A stretch of DNA of 64,000 bases from positions 3,820,001 to 3,884,000 of the forward strand of contig NZ_CP034235.1 of NCBI RefSeq assembly GCF_009728935.1, in the 5' to 3' direction. Numbering within the stretch: position 1 is the stretch's first letter; each line of letters begins with the position of its first letter. Shown here piece after piece: positions 41,783 through 50,904 of this stretch. The DNA comes from Paenibacillus psychroresistens. Its GTDB lineage: Bacteria > Bacillota > Bacilli > Paenibacillales > NBRC-103111. The translations under genes were made by a program, and so were the position numbers. Below the pieces are notes generated by a model. That model had not been told where the DNA came from and searched no databases. It worked only from the letters and a program-made list of their open reading frames with translations.

Positions 41783-43591
41783 ATGCAGCCAAAAAGCAAT
41801 CAAAGATTATTCCACATGACCCAATTAATTAACTCGAAGTTTGAGTTGCCGGAAATTATGCAAGTTCTAGTTGAGACGATCGCAAATGAGATTACTCAAG
41901 CGGATTTAGTTGGTTTTTTTATCCTTCAATTGGATGGGAAATTTCGCGGCTACAAAGGGAACAAGCTTCCAGTAGATATTACGGAACTCGTGATCGACCC
42001 TGAAGATGATGAGTTTGTTAGAGATATTATTAAAACACGCAATATGGAGTATATTGCAGATACCAGCAAAGACATGCGTCCAGATCCAGTAAAAGTAGCT
42101 TTATTAAAAATAAAATCTTTACTCGGAATCCCCGTTATTGTTAATAACGAAGTATTTGGTTTTGTATTTATCCACGATTTTGGTAAGCAAATGAACTTGA
42201 CGGAAGAACAAATGAAAATGACTGAAGCGTTTGTCAGTATGGCAAGCGTGGCGATTCGTAACATCCATATCTTTGAACAAAGACAGCATTTGTTAGAAAG
42301 ACAGCAGCTGCTTTTAGATGCAACCAATGCTTTATCCTGCTCATTATCTGTGCATGAAGTGCTTAACACCTGTTTTCGATTTATGCAGCAGGCAACAGCA
42401 TCAAAGGATGTGGCCATTCATTTATATGATGAAAAGACGAGGATGCTTACCCCCTTTCATATTTCATCCGTTCATGTCTCTGAGAAGGAATGGAGAGATA
42501 AACACAATAAAGAGATAAATTTAAACATTGATACCGACCTATTATTCAACGAAGTAATCACAGGTAAAAAGGCGATTGCCATCTCGGATGTATTCAGTGA
42601 CAATCGTCCAAACCATAAAGCTTGTCGATCATTTGGTATTCAAAGCTTGCTGCTTATTCCATTATTAGCAAAAGGCAATGTATTAGGTGCTGTTGCCGTT
42701 CCAGAGATCGGGGCATCCAAAACCTACATCGAACATGAAATCGAATTCTGCCAATCCATTGCGGATGTAACCGCTACAGCATTATCTAATGTCATGCATA
42801 CAGAGAACTTGGATCAATTAGTTAAAGAACGTACGGCAGAGCTTCAGCAAGCAAACCTCAAGCTAGAAGATGTTGTCATTGAGTTGGAACAGTTAAACGA
42901 ACTGAAAAACGATTTTATTGCATCGCTTTCTCATGAGCTTCGCACACCAATAACGGCTATTAAAGGATCGGTTGATATTTTAAAAAGAAACATTTTAGGC
43001 GAGTTAAACTTTGCTCAGCATGAATTATTGGATACAACCAATAAAGCGATTGAACGTTTGTTGAATCAAGTAAATGAGCTGTTGGATTTCGCAAAGCTGG
43101 AGGACGGAAAATTTGAATTGAATGACACTAATGTATCTTTGCAAGACATTATATCGGATGCTTTAGGGATTATGGAGCCTTTAATTGAGAAAAAGAAACA
43201 ATTGCTAGTTGTTAAATACAGCGGCAAGGTTAAAGTCAAGGTAGATCGACAGCGCATCTTACAGGTACTGATAAATTTAATTTCAAATGCAAATAAATTT
43301 ACACCTGAGAACGGAACGATATCCATTCATACTCATGAAAAAGAACATGCTTTTTATATAGAAGTTGTCGATACAGGAAAAGGTATTCCTATGGATAAAC
43401 AAAAACATATTTTCACAAAGTTTTACCAAGTAAATAATCATTTGAAGGGTACAGGCTTAGGGCTTGCTATTTCAAAACAGCTCATAGAATTGCATGGAGG
43501 AAGAATCTGGTTTGAAAGTCAAGAAAATCAAGGCTCGCTATTTGCTTTTATGTTACCGAAAGAGAGGATGTTGGCACATGCGGGCAATTGA
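41783..43591 (+). CDS. Cytoplasmic GAF-GAF sensor histidine kinase
   Basis: This 602-residue kinase has no transmembrane segment. Two GAF domains (~20-165 and ~190-335) precede a coiled-coil (LVKERTAELQQANLKLEDV), a HisKA dimerisation helix with the phospho-His in SLSHELRTPITAIKG (~380) and a HATPase_c domain with NLISNANKFTPE, VDTGKGIPMD and GTGLGLAISKQL. It senses a soluble ligand or redox state inside the cell. The nearest receiver protein is the REC-GGDEF protein 23 bp upstream. Its 3' end overlaps the ThDP-enzyme gene by 14 bp, so the enzyme and kinase are translated together. Confidence 0.92.
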   Translation: MQPKSNQRLFHMTQLINSKFELPEIMQVLVETIANEITQADLVGFFILQLDGKFRGYKGNKLPVDITELVIDPEDDEFVRDIIKTRNMEYIADTSKDMRPDPVKVALLKIKSLLGIPVIVNNEVFGFVFIHDFGKQMNLTEEQMKMTEAFVSMASVAIRNIHIFEQRQHLLERQQLLLDATNALSCSLSVHEVLNTCFRFMQQATASKDVAIHLYDEKTRMLTPFHISSVHVSEKEWRDKHNKEINLNIDTDLLFNEVITGKKAIAISDVFSDNRPNHKACRSFGIQSLLLIPLLAKGNVLGAVAVPEIGASKTYIEHEIEFCQSIADVTATALSNVMHTENLDQLVKERTAELQQANLKLEDVVIELEQLNELKNDFIASLSHELRTPITAIKGSVDILKRNILGELNFAQHELLDTTNKAIERLLNQVNELLDFAKLEDGKFELNDTNVSLQDIISDALGIMEPLIEKKKQLLVVKYSGKVKVKVDRQRILQVLINLISNANKFTPENGTISIHTHEKEHAFYIEVVDTGKGIPMDKQKHIFTKFYQVNNHLKGTGLGLAISKQLIELHGGRIWFESQENQGSLFAFMLPKERMLAHAGN

Positions 43592-45230
43592 AGCTGGCTT
43601 AAGAATATTGATTGCAAGTGGAGTTAAATATGTATTCGGCATCCCAGCAGGCTCTATCAATGCACTCTATGATTCATTAATGGATTTGCCCGAGTTAAAG
43701 CCAATAGTAGCCAAACATGAAACCGGAGCAGGTTATATGGCTGCAGCATACACGCGGATTACAGGAATTCCTTCTCTCTGTGTAGCCTCTAGCGGCCCTG
43801 GAGCGACTAACTTGGTAACAGCTGCTGCGCATGCCTGGAAAGAAAAGCTGCCTGTAATTTTTATTACAGGCTCTGTACCACTAAGTAAAATGGGAAAAGG
43901 CGGAGCGCAGGAATTAAACGGAGAAGTGCTGTTTACATCGATAACGAAGTATAATAAAACGGTTATTGATGCTAAGGAATTACCTGCAGCAATAGCAGAA
44001 GCGTATGAGATAGCAAACAGTGGTGTACCTGGTCCTGTACATTTGGCCATTCCGATTGATATTCAAATGACTGAGATTGATTTTGATTTTGAATTTCAAA
44101 ACATACAGAAAATAGCTCATCCAGATCCTTTAGACCTTGTACAATTGTCAGAGGTTACAGAACTGTTACAATCAACAGGCTCGCGAGGTACACTTTTATT
44201 AGGCTATGGTGCTAAATCCGCGAAAGCCGGGATCCGCGCTTTTGCCGAAAGAACCGGATGGAAAGTGGCAACAACCCCACGTGGAAAGGGAGCTTTTCCT
44301 GAGGATCATCCGCTATCTCTTGGAGTTTATGGGCTGTCCGGTAATGAACAAGCCATAAGTTATCTCAATGGAAGAGAATATGATTTGCTTTTTGTTATCG
44401 GCTCTAGCTTAGGAGAATTAGCTACCTGTAATTGGTCGCATGCTTTAGTACAAGGTAAAAAAATAGTACATCTGGATTATGATGTACAGGTATTAGGGCA
44501 GAATTATATAACGGATTTAACCGTTTGCGGGGCAATTCCACAGGTGATGGAATATTTATTGTCTACAATTCCGACTAAAGAAGCTCAAACACCAATTAAT
44601 TCACTTTTCCCAACCAAGTCAAAACCTTTAGTGGAAGATACAGCAGATTGGAATACCTTAAATGCTATTTCAAGAATTAGTGAATTTGCTCCAGATCATA
44701 CGCGTTTTTACATAGATATTGGTGAATTCATGACCTATTCCATCCAAAGTATCCGGATAAAAGAACAACAGGATTTCGATATTGATATTAATTTTGGTGC
44801 TATGGGATCTGGAATTGGTGGTGCGATTGGGGCACAATTGGCTGAACCACACCGACAGATTATATGTGTTACAGGTGATGGGTGCTTCTTTATGCACGGT
44901 TTAGAAATTCTAACGGCTAAGCAATATGGACTCCCCGTCATTTTCTTTGTAATTAATAATGCACGTTTAGGCATGGTGCATCACGGGCATTTATTGCAGT
45001 ATAAACGTTGTCTAGCTGATTTTTCACAAACCCGAGTCGATATTGCTGCGGTTGCCGGTGCTTTAGGTATTCATTATTCACAGGTTAATTCAGCCAAAGA
45101 GTTGCAGCATTTGGATATGGATTATTGGTTTTCGCGCAATGAAACAACGATTATCGAAATTGTTGTCGATGGTGATGAGGTCCCGCCGATGGGGGAGCGT
45201 GTTAAGTTCTTGCAGGGTGCTACGAATTAA
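43578..45230 (+). CDS. Acetolactate-synthase-like thiamine-diphosphate enzyme
   Basis: The 550-residue protein has the three-domain ThDP-enzyme fold: Pyr domain (GIPAGSINALYDSL, catalytic Glu in VAKHETGAGYMAAAYTR), central domain (~190-330), and PP domain with the GDG-N motif GDGCFFMHGLEILTAKQYG...INN. It resembles acetolactate synthase/pyruvate-oxidase-type enzymes; reaction unknown. ATG 43578 overlaps the kinase gene by 14 bp; the longer open frame upstream lies within that gene. No acetolactate decarboxylase or IlvN lies nearby, so a role in branched-chain amino acid synthesis is unlikely. Its position at the end of a c-di-GMP signalling operon is unusual. Confidence 0.85.
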   Translation: MRAIEAGLRILIASGVKYVFGIPAGSINALYDSLMDLPELKPIVAKHETGAGYMAAAYTRITGIPSLCVASSGPGATNLVTAAAHAWKEKLPVIFITGSVPLSKMGKGGAQELNGEVLFTSITKYNKTVIDAKELPAAIAEAYEIANSGVPGPVHLAIPIDIQMTEIDFDFEFQNIQKIAHPDPLDLVQLSEVTELLQSTGSRGTLLLGYGAKSAKAGIRAFAERTGWKVATTPRGKGAFPEDHPLSLGVYGLSGNEQAISYLNGREYDLLFVIGSSLGELATCNWSHALVQGKKIVHLDYDVQVLGQNYITDLTVCGAIPQVMEYLLSTIPTKEAQTPINSLFPTKSKPLVEDTADWNTLNAISRISEFAPDHTRFYIDIGEFMTYSIQSIRIKEQQDFDIDINFGAMGSGIGGAIGAQLAEPHRQIICVTGDGCFFMHGLEILTAKQYGLPVIFFVINNARLGMVHHGHLLQYKRCLADFSQTRVDIAAVAGALGIHYSQVNSAKELQHLDMDYWFSRNETTIIEIVVDGDEVPPMGERVKFLQGATN

Positions 45231-45288
45231 AAGATTTCCATGAAATCATAGATACTGCAATCATTAAAGCTACCTATAATAAGCTGAG

Positions 45289-45322
45289 AACGGTCAACTC
45301 TTAAAGAGTTGGCCGTTTTTTG
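45289..45322 (+). terminator. Terminator of the c-di-GMP/ThDP operon
   Basis: AACGGTCAACTC (45289-45300) pairs with GAGTTGGCCGTT (45306-45317) with one T-G wobble and is followed by TTTTT. Confidence 0.82.
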
Positions 45323-45339
45323 AACTGGAATAGGTACGT

Positions 45340-46233
45340 CTATACTTTTCGAATTACTGCATGACCTCTAAGAAGCATGTCTGTTAGATGTCCAAAATCT
45401 ATAGCCACTTTATTTTGTTCCGCGAGGGCTACACAGATTAAATTAGCTGGAATTCCAGCAGAAACTATAGCAACATCAAATTCATACTGTTGGACTGCAT
45501 CTAGAACGCTGCTTACCGATTCGATACCGTTAACCGGAATAGTGCCGACAATGCTGTCGTACCCCCAGTAATTGAATAAATTTTTAGCCTCATTCATGCG
45601 GTTACCAATTAATAAAATCTTATACTCGCTCATTAGTTCGTGAAATAATGTTGTTTCGTTGTTAAGCTCGGTTTGAATATTGGAGCTGCTTAAACACATA
45701 GTGTGAAGTGGCCATTTATAATATTTGGCGATTTTATTAAATAAACATTGAAAGGTGGGGTAACGGGCAAGAGGTATTCCTATTACATCCGCTTTCAGTA
45801 CATTTTTGGCTAATGTGTCTCGAGATGAATGGTCAGGTATTGTTATACCCGAATATGAAAGGAAATTAAAGCGGCTATCATTATTTAATTCATCTGTTGA
45901 AATCAATAAATCATGAGCAAGAGAAACTAGTTCGCCATCACCCATACGAATAATGGAGTAACCCTGTTTATTTTCAAGAGCTTCTTTTATGCAAACTGCG
46001 ATTTCCTTCGCTGAGTGAAGTTTAATGATATCAGATGACAAAGCATTTATACCTGCTTTAATAATTTGTTCGATATCGAGGGGGAGAACATGGGTAATTC
46101 CCAAATGATTATTAACAAATTCTTCTCCTCCTCGATAGATTCCTTCTGCAGCAAATGCTCTTAAATCTGTTTCACCTCTACAGCCTATTTTTATTACGGA
46201 ACTCCATTCTTCTTCAGAGAGTGAAAACGTCAT
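45340..46233 (-). CDS. GT-D fold (DUF1792-type) glycosyltransferase
   Basis: The 297-residue protein carries the GT-D hallmark YSIIRMGDGELVSLAHD near residue 95, followed by DVIGIPLARYP, LLIGNRMNEAKN and DVAIVSAGIPANLICVALAEQNKVAIDFGHL, which match the catalytic-domain pattern of DUF1792 sugar transferases such as streptococcal dGT1. The first ~75 residues are an extra helical region. It would add glucose or another sugar to a glycoprotein glycan. A weak GGTGG site precedes ATG 46233. It is transcribed toward the terminator of the previous operon and has no close partner. Confidence 0.8.
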   Translation of the reverse strand: MTFSLSEEEWSSVIKIGCRGETDLRAFAAEGIYRGGEEFVNNHLGITHVLPLDIEQIIKAGINALSSDIIKLHSAKEIAVCIKEALENKQGYSIIRMGDGELVSLAHDLLISTDELNNDSRFNFLSYSGITIPDHSSRDTLAKNVLKADVIGIPLARYPTFQCLFNKIAKYYKWPLHTMCLSSSNIQTELNNETTLFHELMSEYKILLIGNRMNEAKNLFNYWGYDSIVGTIPVNGIESVSSVLDAVQQYEFDVAIVSAGIPANLICVALAEQNKVAIDFGHLTDMLLRGHAVIRKV

Positions 46234-46406
46234 GATTCCACCAACTTTTCCAATTTTGAATTATATTATGCTTAAGAGGATGGAATGAACACTGAATGCA
46301 ACTATTGACTCCAATTTTCGTCTGTTAAAGTACCATTTATTGCTAGTCTCTGCTGTCGCTGGGCACCTATGGCCATCAATAAACCTATAAATCAGGAGGT
46401 GATCTT

Positions 46407-46988
46407 ATGAATAAGAAAATTGCTATTATTGTAGCAGTGCTAGCTGTATGCTTGACGGCAAGTTTATACTTTTCATACTTAGGGCATTCAGAAAAAGCTA
46501 TCGAAGTAATCAAGCCAGTTGTGCATAGCAGCGCAGTCTATACATACATAGAAATGGAAGATCTCATACAGCAAGCTGAAGTTGTGGTGAATGGGATTGT
46601 AAAAGAAAGAGGGGAATCGCAAATTGTCAAAATACCTATCTCAACGGAAATGGATGTAACGAATGAAAACGAAGGAAAGTTTCTTGAAAACGTGGAGACC
46701 CCAATTACGATTGAGGTAACGGAATACATTAAAAATAAGGAGAACAAGAGCACCATTATTTATTGGGAAGAAGGAGGGGAGCTTTCTGATAAAATCGTAA
46801 TGCCTGATCATGGTTTCCTTCAAAAAGGTGATGAAATCATCCTATTCCTCAACGAATCTGGACATTCTTGGGGCGCTCAAGGTGTTCTTAAAGTGAAAGA
46901 TGGCAAGGTATCTCTCTTAGAAAACAAACAAGACAAAGAATATCTATTGGCTGATCTCAAAATCAAATTGAAGAATATCTTGGAATAG
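46407..46988 (+). CDS. Unknown membrane-anchored or secreted protein
   Basis: The 193-residue protein has an N-terminal hydrophobic helix (IAIIVAVLAVCLTASLYFSYLG, ~5-26) without a lipobox, then an acidic beta-rich region with TYIEMEDLIQQAEVVVNGIVKE, PITIEVTEYIKNKEN and LQKGDEIILFLNE. That pattern recalls small anchored proteins of Bacillales predicted to have an OB- or Ig-like fold, but I do not recognise a family. The start follows CAGGAGGTGATCTT. Only 4 bp separate its stop from the converging glycosyltransferase. Confidence 0.72.
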   Translation: MNKKIAIIVAVLAVCLTASLYFSYLGHSEKAIEVIKPVVHSSAVYTYIEMEDLIQQAEVVVNGIVKERGESQIVKIPISTEMDVTNENEGKFLENVETPITIEVTEYIKNKENKSTIIYWEEGGELSDKIVMPDHGFLQKGDEIILFLNESGHSWGAQGVLKVKDGKVSLLENKQDKEYLLADLKIKLKNILE

Positions 46989-46992
46989 GAGT

Positions 46993-48129
46993 TCATCTAA
47001 ATTTCAACCAAGTAATATCACCCATGTTGAAATTAGAAAGCCCTCCTAATCCCTTTAGATTATCAATTGGCTCTGAATAGGCAGGAGATATGTTTAATGA
47101 TTCTAAAAAACAATGGACTGCATCTTGTACTTCTCTTAATAATGCATAACATTCCCCTTTATAATTTTCAACGATATGATCGTGAGCGTTACATAACTGA
47201 AAAGCTTTAAGTGCTTTCGCGTAATCTTCTTCAATTATAAAGGTAATACCTTCGATAAAATGCTTGGAGTCTGCCTCGGATGCCTTATCTTCAGCTGCTT
47301 TTCTCCAGTTTTCAACATGCAGATACATCCCCCTACGTTTTAGAAACAAGGAAATTATACTTAGGGCACGCGCTTGATTGTTACCATAATCCCCGTTGTT
47401 CCAGTTTATTTCGGGGATCAGTTCTTGTAGTGAATATACTTCTAGGAGCTTTTGAACATGTGCAAATACCATATCGTATCGAATTTCTCTAGCCGAATTA
47501 TTTCCATGCCGACGATATAAATACAATGGTTCCGGTACGTGAATAGAATCCCAATCTTGTGTAATTTTCGAGAGTACATCGTTGTCTTCACCAATTTTGA
47601 GTGCAGGATCGTAACGTACATCTCGAAACACTTCTCGACGGACCATCACAGTTCCCCCGCAAATTGGAGTCCCTATTTTAAAGAAATAACGTAACGCACG
47701 TTTCCTATCTATATTACGGTTACTGTAATATCCTACAGGTTTATCATCTGAATCGATTAGTAATACATCAGAATGAACGAGTCCAACTGAATCGGAGAAA
47801 AAATGACGTTTTAAAATATCAAAGCGAGAGGGAACAGAGATATCATCCGCATCTTGAAAGACAATATAATTCCCCTTCGCCATATCGATGGCTAGATTTC
47901 TAGTTACAGCTACACCCTGATTGATTTGCTTCACATACTTGATTCTCGAGTCTGAGTAAGATAGAATAATTTCTTCACTACGATCGGTTGATCCATCATT
48001 TATAAGAAGCAGTTCGAAATCTGTCTCGGATTGATTCAATATGCTTTCGATACAAGAATGTAAATATTCAGCAGCGTTAAAAACAGGCACAATTACACTG
48101 ATCAGTTTCCTCACCCCCCAATAATTCAA
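46993..48129 (-). CDS. Family 2 glycosyltransferase with C-terminal helical region
   Basis: This protein of up to 378 residues opens with ISVIVPVFNAAEYLHSCIESIL, LLINDGSTDRSEE and YIVFQDADDISVPSR, standard GT2 donor and DXD motifs, then PICGGTVMVRREVF and GEDNDVLSKI. The last ~130 residues look TPR-like (EDYAKALKAFQLCN, GECYALLREVQDAVHCF). The start is uncertain: TTG 48129 gives the longest form, but GGGGGGTGAGG sits inside it, so initiation at GTG 48114 or the CTG nine codons in (giving MISVIVPV) is possible. It is convergent with the 46407 gene. Confidence 0.85.
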   Translation of the reverse strand: MNYWGVRKLISVIVPVFNAAEYLHSCIESILNQSETDFELLLINDGSTDRSEEIILSYSDSRIKYVKQINQGVAVTRNLAIDMAKGNYIVFQDADDISVPSRFDILKRHFFSDSVGLVHSDVLLIDSDDKPVGYYSNRNIDRKRALRYFFKIGTPICGGTVMVRREVFRDVRYDPALKIGEDNDVLSKITQDWDSIHVPEPLYLYRRHGNNSAREIRYDMVFAHVQKLLEVYSLQELIPEINWNNGDYGNNQARALSIISLFLKRRGMYLHVENWRKAAEDKASEADSKHFIEGITFIIEEDYAKALKAFQLCNAHDHIVENYKGECYALLREVQDAVHCFLESLNISPAYSEPIDNLKGLGGLSNFNMGDITWLKFR

Positions 48130-48279
48130 GCGTATAGATTATCCGAATGAATGCAAACCCTAGTAATGAATCTTTTAATTTCGAATTATATTATGCGTCC
48201 GTATAAATTTTGGTTGTACTAATCTTGATTTAAAAGGATTTATGAGGCAATGTTATCTTAGGGGAGGTGATTATTTCAT

Positions 48280-48978
48280 ATGAAAAAGATTCTTGTAGTT
48301 GAGGATGATATAGAAATAAATCAGCTGATAACGAAATACTTGGATAAAGAGGGATTTGATACACATTCTGTTTATAATGGAATGGATGCACTTTCATCAA
48401 TTGCCTCGCATGATTATCAACTCATCATTTTAGATTTGATGCTGCCCAAAATGGATGGGCAGGAGGTTTTGCGCAAAATTCGCGAAAAACTAACTGTTCC
48501 AGTGATTATTTTATCTGCCAAAGACAGAGAAATGGATAAAATATTAGGCTTAGAGCTTGGAGCAGATGATTATATAACTAAGCCCTTTACCATAGGTGAA
48601 CTAATCGCCAGAGTCAAAGCACAGCTTCGTCGATATATGGATTTTAATTCGGTTAACACTAATGATGATGCCAAAGTCTTAAAGCATGGTAATCTAGAAC
48701 TCAATACAGCCATTTTTGAAGTAGCTGTGGATGGGCAAAAAAAGTCTTTAACGGCAAAAGAGTTTGCTATATTAAAACTGCTTTTATCCAATCCTACCCG
48801 CGTTTTTACTAAATCACAGCTATTTGAAGCTGTTTGGCAAGAAGAAAGCATTTCCGATGACAATACGGTCATGGTTCATATCAATAGGCTGCGGGCCAAA
48901 ATAGAAAAAGATCCCTCTAATCCGATAATTGTTCAAACAGTCTGGGGTTTTGGTTATAAACTGGGTGAGGTGCATTGA
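48280..48978 (+). CDS. OmpR-family response regulator
   Basis: This 232-residue regulator has a receiver domain (VEDDIEINQLI acidic pocket, phospho-Asp in LIILDLMLPKMDG, Lys in YITKPFTIGE) and a C-terminal winged-helix DNA-binding domain (KSLTAKEFAILKLLLSN, VMVHINRLRAKIEKD, TVWGFGYKLG). GGGGAGG lies upstream of the start. Its stop is 1 bp before the kinase start. With the kinase and the ABC transporter that follow, it looks like an antibiotic-sensing or envelope-stress module that controls the transporter. Confidence 0.94.
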   Translation: MKKILVVEDDIEINQLITKYLDKEGFDTHSVYNGMDALSSIASHDYQLIILDLMLPKMDGQEVLRKIREKLTVPVIILSAKDREMDKILGLELGADDYITKPFTIGELIARVKAQLRRYMDFNSVNTNDDAKVLKHGNLELNTAIFEVAVDGQKKSLTAKEFAILKLLLSNPTRVFTKSQLFEAVWQEESISDDNTVMVHINRLRAKIEKDPSNPIIVQTVWGFGYKLGEVH

Positions 48979-48979
48979 T

Positions 48980-49903
48980 ATGTGGATTCCAATTCTTTTG
49001 ATTGTTCTCATAATCCTATGCCTATTTTTCTTGTTACAAAGCTTACGACTACATAATGAAATAAAAAAGATTACTTGGACTACAAAGGAAATTCAAAGTG
49101 GAAACTTTAATTTGCGTTACCGAATGCACACATCATGGAAATCTATGGAGGGCTTGGCAGGGGAGTTAAATCGATTGATGAACTATATCCAAGGCACCTT
49201 CGAGCGCACCCAATTTTTGGAGCAAGAACACAAGCGGATGATTGCCAATATCTCACATGATTTACGCACACCGTTAACTTCCTTACTCGGATATATGGAA
49301 GCATTGCAAAACGACAAATCTCTAAAAACGGATGAAAGAGAGAAGTTTCTACGGATCGCTGCTGACAAAGGTAATACCTTGCTTTTCTTATTGCAAGATT
49401 TTTTTGAACTGGCTAAGCTGGAAGTTGACAATATTGAGATTGAACTTCAACAGGTCGACTTGACCAAAGTGGTCCAGGAAGCTCTTCTTGGTCTATATCC
49501 GGAATTTACAAAAGCTGAGATTACTCCTCTGGTCGATATCTCTGACGCTCCTTATTATGTTAGAGGTGATTCGGTTTATTTGCGGCGAATTTTAGATAAT
49601 CTTTTGTCTAACGCTTTACGATACGGACATGATGGTAAGGAAATCGGAATTGCTTTCCATGAGGAATCAGGGCTGGTTAGGGTAGAGGTATGGGATCGAG
49701 GCAAAGGTATTTCGGTTGAGGATTTGCCACATGTTTTCGAGCGCCTATATACTGGTGAAGCCTCAAGAAACGCATCGCTTCGTGGCACTGGCTTGGGATT
49801 GACCATTGTTAAGAATCTGGTTGAAAAGCAAGGCGGTCAGATTACAGTAAGTAGTTCGCCAGGCGAGAGAACAGTATTTTCCTTTTACATAACGAAAGCT
49901 TAA
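48980..49903 (+). CDS. Sensor histidine kinase with one membrane helix
   Basis: The 307-residue kinase has a single N-terminal membrane helix (IPILLIVLIILCLFFLL, ~3-20) with almost no extracellular part, a HAMP-like linker (~25-80), the HisKA motif NISHDLRTPLTSLLG and a HATPase_c domain (LLSNALRYG, WDRGKGISVED, GTGLGLTIVKNL). Kinases of this shape often sense through the membrane or through a partner transporter. ATG 48980 follows GAGGTG within the end of the regulator gene; an open frame from 48929 lies inside that gene. The ABC transporter genes begin 80 bp downstream. Confidence 0.92.
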   Translation: MWIPILLIVLIILCLFFLLQSLRLHNEIKKITWTTKEIQSGNFNLRYRMHTSWKSMEGLAGELNRLMNYIQGTFERTQFLEQEHKRMIANISHDLRTPLTSLLGYMEALQNDKSLKTDEREKFLRIAADKGNTLLFLLQDFFELAKLEVDNIEIELQQVDLTKVVQEALLGLYPEFTKAEITPLVDISDAPYYVRGDSVYLRRILDNLLSNALRYGHDGKEIGIAFHEESGLVRVEVWDRGKGISVEDLPHVFERLYTGEASRNASLRGTGLGLTIVKNLVEKQGGQITVSSSPGERTVFSFYITKA

Positions 49904-49983
49904 AAACTTAAGTACTTTGTAAGAACTATGAAAACGGCACGTTAGAACTTCCCTATATACTAGGTATTAAAGGAGGGATTTGC

Positions 49984-50904
49984 GTGGACTATGTGTTGCG
50001 AACAAATCAATTAACCAAACGCTACAAAACAGAATTAGCCGTCAATAATATCAACATGAATGTCCAAAGAGGTGAAATCTATGGCTTTCTTGGGCAAAAT
50101 GGCGCAGGTAAAACAACTGTATTGCGGATGATTATGGGACTGATTCAGCCATCAGCAGGGGAGATTGAACTTTTTGGGGCCAGCTTGAGTGGCGGAAGAA
50201 GCCAGGCACTGGAACGAATCGGCTCGATTATTGAGTATCCAGGTTTTTATCTAAACCTAAGCGCGACTGACAATTTGGAGGTTCATCGCCGTTATATGGG
50301 GATGAGTAATAAAGAGAGCATTAACGAGGTTTTGTCGACTGTCGGACTACTTGATGCTAAACATCAGAAGGTAAAGCATTATTCATTAGGAATGAAGCAA
50401 AGATTGGGCATTGCTAGAGCACTGCTGCACCACCCGGAATTTCTGATACTAGATGAACCTACAAATGGTTTAGACCCTGGAGGCATCAAAGCCATTCGCC
50501 AGCTTTTTATGAATCTTGCAAAGCAGCGTGGCATTACCTTCTTAATTTCAAGTCATTTGTTAAACGAAATTGAGCAATTGGCTACTAAAATCGGGATCAT
50601 TCATAAGGGAAATCTTTTAGAAGAAATAGATAGTGAGAGCCTGCAGAAAAAGACGCGTCATTATCTTGAAATCAAAGTTGATGATGATCAACGGGCTGCT
50701 TTTATTATCGAGCAAGAGCTTGGGATTACTGACTATCTTATAGACAAACCAGGTGTTTTGCGCCTTTATGAGTGCTTGGATCTGCCGGAAAAGGTTAATT
50801 TTGCGTTATCCAGTAATGGTATAGGTGTGAAAGAAATAGTGTTGCGCGGCGATAGTCTAGAGGATTATTTTCTCAGAATGACTGGAGGTGGTCAGCATGC
50901 TTAG
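49984..50904 (+). CDS. ABC transporter ATP-binding protein (BcrA/lantibiotic-immunity type)
   Basis: The 306-residue ATPase has Walker A GQNGAGKTT (residues ~39-47), the signature YSLGMKQRLG, Walker B FLILDEPTNGLDPGG and the switch His in SSHLLNEIEQ, plus the ~85-residue C-terminal extension usual in NatA/BcrA-like ATPases. It energises export or membrane protection with the permease encoded next, whose start overlaps by 8 bp. The start is GTG 49984 after AAAGGAGGG. It is probably induced by the adjacent two-component system, as in bacitracin or lantibiotic resistance loci (inference). Confidence 0.93.
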   Translation: MDYVLRTNQLTKRYKTELAVNNINMNVQRGEIYGFLGQNGAGKTTVLRMIMGLIQPSAGEIELFGASLSGGRSQALERIGSIIEYPGFYLNLSATDNLEVHRRYMGMSNKESINEVLSTVGLLDAKHQKVKHYSLGMKQRLGIARALLHHPEFLILDEPTNGLDPGGIKAIRQLFMNLAKQRGITFLISSHLLNEIEQLATKIGIIHKGNLLEEIDSESLQKKTRHYLEIKVDDDQRAAFIIEQELGITDYLIDKPGVLRLYECLDLPEKVNFALSSNGIGVKEIVLRGDSLEDYFLRMTGGGQHA

